DNA of 64,000 nt, from the NCBI GenBank assembly GCA_006937955.1, contig SSNP01000352.1, positions 176,368 through 240,367 on the forward strand, written 5' to 3'. Shown here piece by piece: positions 22,801-34,800 of the stretch. The translations under genes and the position numbers were made by a program. Origin of the DNA: Pachypanchax playfairii. Taxonomy: Eukaryota > Chordata > Actinopteri > Cyprinodontiformes > Aplocheilidae. Within the stretch, counting starts at the first letter, position 1, and every line of letters starts with the position of its first letter. The notes under the pieces are model-generated. The model was not told the origin of the DNA, made no database searches, and saw only the letters and a program-made list of their open reading frames with translations.

Positions 22801-25800
22801 GTCTGAAACACTGCAGCACAGACAGACGAGAGGTTGAGAGTTGAGGTATACGTAGGGGAAAAGACAGTTGTGATGATGACAGGAAGAAATATTTAAAATA
22901 ACTCTGGGATTGTCAAGAATAGGACAGACGGGAGGAAACAACCCAGAGATCGTGTAAGAAAATACAAGTGTGACAGTGAGACAGAGGAGAAAAAAGGAAA
23001 TTATGGCACTTTTGGAAAAAAAAGAAAAATAAAGTGGGCAGTGAAACCCACACTGAACTGCTTCTTTCTTATTTGCTTTTGATTTAGTTTTTGAGACCGT
23101 TTCATTTAATTGCCTTGTTCACATGAACTGCTTGTTTTCATTGCAGCATTTCTTGACTGATTTTACAAATGTTATTACAAATGTTATTATTATGTTATTA
23201 CAGATATTGGTGTCACCTTGGAAGTCTGCATGCCAGCGGTTTTTAACCCACACAACACTTAACACCATCTCCCAGCATCAGAAATGTTTCGAAGTGCATG
23301 GTTAAGTTATATTTTAATGGTAATGTGCCCCAAACTGTGGCAAAAGTGTTTTTTGTTTTCGCCAAATACTTCAAAGACAAATGCCGCCAGTATCAACAAG
23401 GGTTTGAAGGCACAGTTCATCATTTTCATTGTCCTCTCACTCAGGGTCAGACCCTGGCTCGAACATGTTTGGCTGGATGGACAACTCTTCTGACATTTTT
23501 TTTATTGGCAAATAAAAGGATTCTGCAGCACTAGATTGCCAGATCTGTACCAAACTACCAAAATGGCTAAATGGGGTGGAGTGGAAGGTTCAGCGACCTG
23601 GAGGGGGCCGTAGTATGCAGCATGTCCAACACATTTAAAGAGACAGCATCAAAACGAGTCATTCTGCAGATGCTGTCTGAACGGGGGTAGAATAGGAGCC
23701 TATAGAACTACGACAGTATAATAAAAAATTCAGACATAATAACTGCTGTTCAACTAGATATAAACCACAACTAAATGATTTAGATGTAAAAAGGAAGAAT
23801 TTAAAAGCACGACATTTCTCCTTCAATTGATAAATGTGTGCTTTGACTGTTTGTCATGTGATTTCTAATTTATTTTCTTTTAAAAATTTGTAATTGAAAT
23901 TACTACAAGTGAGAAGTTGCGTATGATGTCACAGCAGAATCTCCTCAGTCTTTTCACCATCTTGTTTTTCCCTAATTTTTACGCCTCTGATGAAATGCCC
24001 GTGTGTTTTGTTCCAGAATGCCACAGCAAAACTGGTTGCTCCTTCTACCGTATCCTGTCCATTTACTGTTTCTCTTTGAGTGGGTTGGTGATGTAAATTT
24101 TGCCAGACCAGCTGTTGTTGTCTACTACGTGTTTTCACACAAAACCTAAAATAACTTTTGCCTCCTTTCAAATGGTATGAAAAAAATAACTTTTATCGCT
24201 CCACTGACTCATTTGTTTTTTTGGCAGTAGGGGACCCATGGACTGGAAGTAGAAGGGCATGACTATGGCTCCCCTTTGTGTTCTATAAATGGGTCCATAG
24301 CAAATTTACATGTTTGAAGGTGGGATATGGAACTCGGAACACAATAACACTGCACAAAGCCTTCAGCCATCTGGGTGCCAGGCTGAATATTCCTCACCAA
24401 ACCCACTCTGATCCCCGATCCGAATAAAATATCATGAGTTCAGCTCACTAATCATGCTCTCCAGCCCTGCTGATCACACACTGACTCTGATAAAAGCAGC
24501 TCTGACCTGTTTGTAGCTCAGTCATTGATTCAGTCCGTGGTAAAGAGTTTACAGTTGCAACGAGGCTCCAAAACTTTCTGCAGTCCCTCTTAAGATCCTC
24601 TCTCCTCCCCACACACCATCCGACACGCCCCACTTATCCAATAAAATTTTAAAAAGCAATAAAATCCTCTGTGGTGTGTCTTCCAGTCCAAAAAGTGGCC
24701 TGAAGTGCTCACTTCACCAACATGTAGCTCCGTGTTAGCTCAGCAGCTAATAAAAAACGTTTCCACACAGAAGTTGCTCATCATATGGGAAACCCCAGAG
24801 GAATCACCTATGGCAAGCAAATAAGGCATATAATCACCACATGTCCCCCGGTGCTTCCAGCTGCTTCATCTGGAGACTCAACAATACCAGCCTTGCTGTG
24901 CTGGAGTATTCAGGACATTAGGCAACCCAAAATGGTGCCCGCCGCTCTGCCAGCTATTGGCTGGTAGATGTAAACAAAATGCCAACGTCGTGCCGGCCAA
25001 AATTTATATTTTATAATATTTTACTTTAAATATAATTTTTCAAGGAAATGCTGTATTTTCATTCTACAACCCTCTAAACACCCTGTGGAGGCATTATTTT
25101 GTTAAAAATATAGCTTTTAATGAAAATGTTCCATATACCACCTTTAAGTTGAAGGGGTAAGTCAGAAGAAAATAAAATTTCAGGGATGCTAGCGATAAGG
25201 TAACCTGGAAGATGGATTCTCGCAAGATTTGGAGTTTTCCAAACCCACCATAATCCATCTTGTACCACTCCAACTGAAGCGTCTTCCTCGGACAAAAAAT
25301 GTTCAGACCAAACGTGTTTGCATTGTGCTTTGGGGCAGGTGTTCAGCTATGATTGGCCGCAAGCGTCCGGGCAGGCAAAGAAAAACAAACAAGGCTGGTG
25401 GATGTATGCATAAAAGCAGCTATTGAAGTTATTTTTTTTTCAATATTCTGTTGGATGTGCTATCTGTCACTGTTAAAGAAATGAAAAGCCTCAGAACAGT
25501 ATCATTTTAATGGTAGGTTCATTTTGTCATTGGACAAACTTACAAAATCAGCGAGGGGTCAAATAATTATTTCCCCCACTGTATGTAACTGTTACTTTTA
25601 TCTGTTGCAGAGAAATGCAGTGTGCATTTACAAATACGTTTCTTCTTTGTTGCTTTTTTCAGAATGAGCAAAGCTGGGACTTGCAGACTCAGTCCAAAAC
25701 TGCAAAAGAAAAATTGGGAGCAAATCACCACGTAGAACTGGAGACAATGGCTGAAAAAGTGGAATATAAACTGCATAAACAGGTCCATTAGATTTTAACT

Positions 25801-28800
25801 TAATGAAACATACACTGTTCTTCTTTTCTATCTTTACTGAATACAGTTATTTTCTGTGTGAGTTGCTAGTTTAGTCATATTTTATTGGTCTATAATTAAT
25901 TACTGCTTGGAGGAAGACATTACTATACAGAAAATCTTCCTGTATACCAAGAGTTCTTATGCAACGTACCGAGCTGTTTTAAAGATTGTTTCTGGAACGT
26001 GCTCAGCTTTAAAGGAGTCATAAACTGAAATTTTCATTTTTCTACATGAACGTTTATATTATGGTGTCCTACTGATTTTATACTGGCTGGAATGCCAATT
26101 TTTATAAGTGAAGCATTTGTTCACCCCTGGCTTCTGTAACCAGCTCATGTGCACGCGCACTCAAACAAGAGATTTTAATTTCTCTCCCGTCTTGACATTA
26201 AAACGGCCGGCTGTGTCATATTTGGACACCACAGTCTAATGCTGCTGCAAGCCCAACCCGCCCCTCTCCCCAACTTATTCAGTCCAATGACAGAGCTAAC
26301 CGGCAAAGGTAGCTGAGAGCTAACGTACTGTATCTGCACAGTAAACAACAGCTATTTATACATGCTCAAGTGAGCTTGCTACAATAGTTTTTTAACCCTT
26401 CTAACACCTTCATGCATTTTTTTGTGCAGGCAGGTGTTTTGTGAATAACTTCGGCTGTGCCAATGCAATTTGTGTAATTTTTTCTGAGGGTGTGTATTTT
26501 GGGGAGACTTACAAAAAAAAGTGAATTTGTTTCTCGTTCTTCATTAATTATTAGGTTGACATCATTTAGTAACACCTTTCATCCTTTGTCATTTTTTTGT
26601 GCCATTGACTCCCATGTAAACTTTATTTTTTCAACACGCCTAAATATTAACGTAATTTTTTTATATTTATATTCTATTTGGGTGTTTACAACAGTCAGAG
26701 ATTGAAAAGATAATTTTTACTGTTTTTCGCCAGATTACATATTTTTTCCATATATGGTGGAGCAACGACTGAACCCCTCAATAAATTAAAGCGAAATGGG
26801 GTGGGGGTGTCCTTTGACTGCACAGTGAAATACATATTTCTAACAAAAATGATTTGGATGTGTTTTAGAGATGTCACAGACTGATGGTGGGGGCAGAGGG
26901 GTGTGTGGGGGGGGCCAGTGTTCTCATGCACTCCGTCAAAATCTTGAATTTTCATCAAAGCCTCGCCATACATGAAAAAACTTACAACATGCTGCAGAAA
27001 TAAAAAAAAATTACCAACATATTTACTGCTGTATATTGTAATGTCAACAGGTACAAAGCATTTGCAGGGATCAAAGCTGAACACAAATGCAAAATTCTCA
27101 CTAATATACTTCAAAGACTATGGGGTAAAAAGTTAGCCAAAACAACACTTCCAAAGCCAGTTATGTTTACACAGGTGTCTGGTTGAAGAAAAGTTTATAT
27201 ACACTCACCGGCCACTTTATTAGGTACACCATGCTAGTAACGGGTTGGATCCCCTTTTGCCTTCAGAACTGCCTAAATTCTTCGTGGCATAGATTCAACA
27301 AGGTGCTGGAAGCATTCCTCAGAGAGTTTGGTCCATATTGACATGATGGCATCACACAGTTGGCGCAGATTTGTCGGCTGCACATCCATGATGCGAATCT
27401 CCCGTTCCACCACATCCCAAAGATGCTCTATTGGATTGAGATCTGGTGACTGTGGAGGCCATTTGAGTACAGTGAACTCATTGTCATGTTCAAGAAACCA
27501 GTCCGAGATGATTCCAGCTTTATGACATGGCGCATTATCCTGCTGAAAGTAGCCATCAGAAGTTGGGTACATTGTGGTCATAAAGGGATGGACATGGTCA
27601 GCAACAATACTCAGGTAGGCTGTGGCGTTGTAATGATGCTCAATTGGTACCAAGGGGCCCAAAGAGTGCCAAGAAAATATTCCCCGCACCATTACACCAC
27701 CACCACCAGCCTGAACCGTTGATACAAGGCAGGATGGATCCATGCTTTCATGTTGTTGACGCCAAATTCTGACCATACCATCCGAATGTCGCAGCAGAAA
27801 TCGAGACTCATCAGACCAGGCAACGTTTTTCCAATCTTCTATTGTCCAATTTCGATGAGCTTGTGCAAATTGTAGCCACAGTTTCCTGTTCTTAGCTGAA
27901 AGGAGTGGCACCCGGCGTGGTCTTCTGCTGCTGTAGCCCATCTGCCTCAAAGTTTGACGTACTGTGCATTCAGAGATGCTCTTCTGCCTACCTTGGTTGT
28001 AACGAGTGGTTATTTGAGTCACTGTTGCCTTTCTATCAGCTCGAACCAGTCTGGCCATTCTCCTCTGACCTCTGGCATCAACAAGGCATTTCCGCCCACA
28101 GAACTGCCGCTCACTGGATATTTTTTCTTTTTCGGACCATTCTCTGTAAACCCTAGAGATGGTTGTGCATGAAAATCCCAGTAGATCAGGAGTTTCTGAA
28201 ATACTCAGACCAGCCATTCTGGCACCAACAACCATGCCACGTTCAAAGTCACTCAAATCACCTTTCTTCCCCATACTGATGCTCGGTTTGAACTGCAGGA
28301 GATTGTCTTGACCATGTGTACATGCCTAAATGCACTGAGTTGCCGCCATGTGATTGGCTGATTAGAAATGAAGTGTTAACGAGCAGTTGGACAGGTGTAC
28401 CTAATAAAGTGGCCAGTGATTGTATTTCTCTCAGATCAGGGTTAATTTCTTTTAACTGCAAAGATGAGACAAATATACAACTGCAGAAGATGCGCCTGCT
28501 TCCTCTGCAGAAGATAGCACTTCATCTAGTGATGGTTCTATGGAGGATGAGACCTTCACCCTGGGACCAGATTTTGATCTGGAGGAGGAAGATGATGGAG
28601 AGGATACTGGTGAGGAGATGGAGGAGTGGGGGGGTCCTTTATGGATTTCAAAGAGCGGCATCACCAGGTCCCCGACACCTGACAGCCTTCATTTTCGGCT
28701 ACCAGAAGTCCGTAGGCCCGGAATCAGCCGGTACGTTCTGAGCAGAATTGAAACGATTGAGGACTCTTTTAATTTTTTTTTACTGAAGAGATCCTCAAAA

Positions 28801-31800
28801 TAATAATTAAAGAATCTAATAACAATAAAAGGACATATGATCCTGAGTCAGTAGCCAGGAGGATATCATTAAAAACCCGCAGATGTGCAGATTCAGTAGA
28901 GTGAAAGGCACGAAAACCAGACTGAAAGAGGTCAAAAACTTTAAAACACATAAAAACTCTAAAATCTAGGAAGAAACAACCTTTTCTAACAGCTTCGAAA
29001 GAAAAGGAAGCTTTGAGCTTTTTGCGTGCTTAAACAGTCGCGGGACCATCCCCGTATTGAGGCTGCCATTAATAATTGCACAGATGGGCAGGCCCACAGA
29101 CTGGAAAGATTCTTTTGGATGGGATCACTCGGGGAGCCTACAGGTTTCATCTCAGCAACCAAGTCTGAGAGAAAGGACAAGGAGACGGGCTGAAAGTGGC
29201 AAAAATATGAAGAGTGGTTGGTGCAGTGGGACACCCATCAGATAAACGTGAGATATTTGATCTAATAGTTAAACCTTAGCAATAAAAAAAATTCAGCAAA
29301 TCGGGAACAGAGGTCAATATCGGGGGTAGGTGATGAGTTTTTTTTCGGAAAGAAGAGCATCAAGGGTCCAGTATAGGACACGCTGGTCACCCGCATGCCT
29401 ATTCACATTGTCAGAGTAAAACTCATGACAGGCCTTCTTTACTACTTTCTGATAAAGTTTCCATAATTCCTTAAGCATAAGGAGGGAGATCTGAAGCCTA
29501 TCCTTCTTCCACCTCCGTTCGAACTTCCTGCAGAGTCGCCTGACCAGCCGGGTAAAGGGATTGAGCCAAGGAATCAGTCCGGGAGCAACAGCGTTTAGGT
29601 CTAAAAGGAGCAACTTGGTCGAAAGTAGATTAAGCACAGGAATAAAAAGAGGCCAAAAAACTATCAAGGTCAACATTTCCCATATCTGAGGCATATGAAT
29701 TAAAAAAAGCGAGAATTGGTCCACTACAGAAGGAGTGATCACCTGGGATCTGCGCCTCATAGAACGGGTCCAGGGAAGCAGTTGCGCTATGTTCACAGAA
29801 AACAATATAGTGGAATGATCAGACAGACAAACATCATCAGCCATCAGATCAGACACCAAAGACTCATGCACAAGAACCAGGTCCAAAGTATGTGATTGTT
29901 CACGAATAGGAAAGTCATAAACTGGCATAAATCAAATGAGTCCATAAGATTCCAAAAATCTGCAACAAGGGACCCGGGCAGCAAACATGGATATTAAAGT
30001 CTCCGAGGATGAGGACTTGGTCATATTTTGTGCAGAGAACAGATAAAAGTTCAGCAAACTGGGGAATAAAATCAGGACTCTGCTTGTGAGGACGGTAAAT
30101 AAATTAATGCACAGAGAATGCATGGTGAAAGGCCCAGCTCAAAAGTTCAAAACTGGTAACATCCATCAATTCTGGGCAAAACTTACAGGGAATAGAAGAC
30201 TTAAAAACAGTTAAAAAGCCCTCCACCACGGCCCGATGGCCTAGGGACATTAAAATATGAGCAATCCGCAGGAAGCAGTTCAGTAATGGTTGCCAACTCA
30301 CCAGGGACGGTCCAGGACTCGGTTAAACAGAAAATATCCAAATGTCAATCAATAAAATAGTCTTTCAGGATGAAGGTTTTGTTGTGGATTGACCGGGCGT
30401 TAAGCAGGGCACACCTTAGGGACAGCGTAGAAACAGCCTCCGATCCATGGACGGGGGGCGCGGTCCAGAGGTCTAAGGTTGGAGAGAACAGCTCCATGAT
30501 GGCACCTCTCAAAGGGCCCAGGCAGGCAGTTTCAACCCCCAGAAAGGCAGGCGGGAAAGTGCCATCGGAGCCCTGATGCCTGATGCTGACGACCTCGGAG
30601 AGGACATTTGTAGGTGGTAAAACCAGCTTGAAGGCGGACCAAGCAACCCGCATGCTTGCCTCGACAGCGGCGCCGTTTCCCCGTTCGACACCGGACAGGT
30701 GAGCACCAAAGTGACGCTGGGACATCAGGAAAAAGATCTCAGAGCCAGAGTGTCTCATCCTAAATAGGACCCAGCAGCGACTACACTTCATTCTTTGTTT
30801 GCACTAGAGAGACACAATCTGCCGGAAGTAAATTCCTTGTATGTACTCATAGCAAATAAAATTGATTCTTATTCTGTTAATGACCATCCACGACATCCAA
30901 AATATCAAAATATACTTGTGAGACAATAATGTGCTTTTAAAAAGGGGTCATACATTTTTTTTTTTGATAGATTTTTTTTTAAGGCCTGTACAACTATTAT
31001 ATTTTGTGGGTATTCACGGTATTAACAGTTTATGACTCCTTTAAGTGTTTAGTGGATCTACCTACTAGCTTTTGTTAATGAATCAACCATTCCTCTGAAA
31101 CTTTTCTTTGTTTTTCTATCAGGACTTTGAAGTGAAGAATGTGGTCCTGGAAGCAGAACTGGAGACAAACAAAGGATCTCCACAAAACTCTGAACATAGT
31201 CACTCTGAAACATCTGGCTTTCACCATCAAAACTCTATCCCTCTGACATCTTCTACGTATTCTGTCATTTCTGCTCCAGACAAAGATGATCCCAGCATCC
31301 TGAACGGGCAACAGGACGTCCCTAAAAGGCAGGCTACTGTTACCTGACCTCTCCATGAAAACATGTTTCATAGCATTTTTACAAACAGAGACAATTTACT
31401 TGGCTTTAAAAAGATGTTACACAGCTTGTTTCTGGAAAAAAAAGCTCCTTATGTAAAATGTGTTTTTTGATCTCAGTGAATCCAGAGATCCATCTGATGC
31501 AGCTGCTCCTGAGATGGCCAACTTTGATTGTTTTGATGAAGAGGACAACACATATGATAATAACAGGTTGGTACAGGTAAAGGTACAATATGTAAGATTT
31601 TTACAGTGTAACTATCCCACAACAGTCGAATGTCCCATTGATGTTGAAAGTAAAGTTACATAGTAACAGATCTCATCCAGCTGGATGGTCACCAGTTTTT
31701 GTCATTTTAAAAATGCTGGTCTGGGACGGAATCATTGCTTACAATAGTTATTCTTAGTCCAGACTTCCTGGTCCCATAGCAAATCAAATGTGAGCCAGCA

Positions 31801-34800
31801 AGGTTGCCAAGTCTTTAACACAAGCATTTGCAATTCGACAACGACCAGCAGCAAAGAGTAAACGAAGCAGCCCCACGGTAACTTGTAGTAAACCTAAGAA
31901 ACCACAACATCCTTCCCAAAAATTTAACTAATACAAGATAAATAAAACAAAGATCAACATTGAAGACTCTTTTCAAAGGTGTCTGTCGCTGCTCTGTTGC
32001 TAGTCTGTCACTGGCAACCCAGCAGAAAAATCAGGAATGGGAGGGGGTGAGTGGCTGAGAACAGGCGGTTTTGTTTTTCAATGTGCTCTGCAGGAGTCTG
32101 ATTTGACCACAAGGTCTAATTCTTACATATTGTACCTTTTAATCATAGTTAAAAAATTGGAAAATAAAATTATTAAAGTATGCTGTGAGAACAATCACAT
32201 CAGAAAAAGATTTTAAAGTATGGTGGCACCCTCTTAAACAATGCTTGTGTTGTTGCTTGCAGCCCTCCACTGGTTCTGGAGAACAGTTCTAATGCTCACA
32301 CTGCAGGTACTAAAACCCACACTGATCATCCATCGAGCTCACCAGTTGTTCATAGCAGCAAACATCTGGAAGCCAACACATCCCACATGCTGAAAGAGCA
32401 GGTGAAGTACCCAGATGCCATGATGGGCACTATTTTCCTCTCTCTGTCAGAGGAAGTATCCCAGCTCTAGTTTTCTCATTATCTTTGACAGGACTTGAGT
32501 TCCCCTGTCAATGCAGACACAGATACCCCAGTGAGCAGCAAAGACCCTGAGGACATCCCCACTTTTGACGAGTGGAAAAGGAAAATGATGGAAGTAGAGA
32601 AAGAGAAGAGTAAGATCAGAAATTCTAACTGATTTTTTTGCTTTAAACTAGAAGTTGATCATATTATTTCAGATTTTTTTTCTTCTACATATTTTCTCCC
32701 AATAGTAGCTCTGTCTACTCACACCTCTAGAAATGGTTGTTCTCATCCAGTGAAGAAAACGCAGAAGAACTTCAACAACTATGCCTCAGTGGAGTGTGGA
32801 GCCAAGATACTGGGTGCTAACTCAGGGGCTAAGGTGCAGTAGCTCATGCTTTTCAGAAATTCTGTCATGTTCTTCTCAGTAATGATTCACAGCTTAAATA
32901 GAAACTGAGACACATCTTCAAATTTCTTCAACACAGAGCACTTCAGACATACTAAAGGAGAACATGGATATGTACATGCTAAATCCATGTAGCAGTAAAA
33001 TTTGGTAATTTTCATCTTTCTATCTACAATTTAGATTAATTTTTCACTTCATCTAAAGCTCAGTCTCTTTATTTATAATCTTGCTTCTCAGGTTTATTAT
33101 TGAACTCTGTGAGCCCATCCAGGTGAAGCAGTTGGACATTGCTAATTTTGAGCTTTTTTCTTCCACTCCTAAAGACTTTCTTGTCTCCATCAGCGATAGG
33201 TAAGGACTAAAACGGCAAATGGTTTGATACATTATCGGCATATATTTAATTTCTTCTCCATAAAGCTGTATCACTACCTTCTGCCTTCAGATTAAAAGTT
33301 CTAAATCCTAATCTAGATATGCTGACTTTGTCTCTCTCTTTGTCATAGTCTCTGGAAGTACCAAACTTTAATGGAAAGCTCCCAGATGTTCATATCTCTG
33401 AACTGATTGTGTTTCATTAATATATGGCTTTAGATATCCAACAAATAAGTGGCTAAAGCTGGGGACATTTCACGCCAGGGATGAGCGTACAATTCAGAGC
33501 TTCCCCTTAGATGAGCATCTTTATGCTAAATATGTGAAGGTAAGCACAAGATCTTAATTTTTGTTTTTTTTAGTTAAATTGGCATCACTTCTGACTGTCT
33601 TCTCATGATGTCACACTAACAAGTGCTGTTTTGTTTTTCTTTGACATGAACCTTTTCAATTTCTATAGCTGGAACTTTTGGATTCTTCTCTTTTATTTCA
33701 TTGCTTCTCAGTCTTTAGCTAGAAACTATTGTTAGTCATTCTTCAAGTGCAGGACCAGTTTCTGTCATGCACACTTGCTTGAACACACTGCGAAGTCTCA
33801 TTACTTTAAAGAGGAACTTTCCCCTCCTCCAGATGACGTCTTTGTGGTAACTGTCTTTTTCAAAAATGCATCTAAGGAGGCATGTCTGTGAAGCAGCGTA
33901 CAGGTTGGGGATGGCGGGCTGGGCTGTGATTGGCATGTCGCACTACACACAGCCAGCCCAGAGAGGGACAGATGAAAATGGAGGAAGCTGCTTCTAGCAG
34001 CCAAATGGCCCTGATCCGTATCGTTTGGAGCCAATAGTTTGCCCTGCAGTGGCTTAGCAGCATAGAATGAGTCTCTTCTCTTACTGGTACATTATTGTTA
34101 TCCAGAGTCCTAAAGCTATGTTTAGATTAGCTCTAGTGTGCATGCAGTGTTGCACAGAGGTGCGTGAGTAAATGCCAGAATAAAAATACCCATAACATGC
34201 ACAAATCATATCCACACAATCAGAGCCGTTGCAGTAAAACTGAAGTCTTTGCCCTGATTTCATTATTCTTTTACTGAAATTAGTTTGCTGGAGACAGTGT
34301 CTGAGAGATGGTTTAATACCCCAGGGTCTTAGAGATGATGCCTGTGGTGTGAACAAATGTAAATGGTAAATGGTAAATGGTAAATGTCCTGTATTTGTAT
34401 AGCGCTTTTCTAGTCATTCAAACCACTCAAAGCGCTTTCACACTACAAGGTTTTGCATTCACCCATTCACACAACCCGATATGTAAACCGGGGGGAGAGG
34501 GTAGGGGCTAACACTCACACAACCCGATACGCAGATCGGGGGGCAACATGGGGTTCAGTGTCTTGCCCAAGGACACTTCGACATGTGGCGGTGGAAGCCG
34601 GGATCGATCCACCAACCTTCAAATTGGAGGACAACCGCTCTAACCACTGAGCCACAGCCGCCCCATGGAACATGGGAAAATATATACTGCTTTTAACCAG
34701 TCACAAATTTTAAATGTAGTAGCAGCACTTCAACCATAAGAGGGCGGCACTAAGACGTTTTTAGACCAAAAAGTGCACAGTTTATCAAGTTTAGATGAAA

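Larger units (their letters stand above)
26013..31040. mobile_element. TTAA-flanked 5.0-kb DNA element (piggyBac-like), host to two later insertions
   Basis: A perfect 15-bp inverted repeat, AGGAGTCATAAACTG, bounds the element, with TTAA on both outer sides (26009-26012, 31041-31044). piggyBac and Kolobok superfamilies target TTAA. A piggyBac-like acidic fragment lies inside (28468-28803). A Tc1-like element (27202-28422) and an L2-like LINE (28806-30800) have inserted into it. The segment 26030-27190 has no recognisable gene. Confidence 0.7.
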
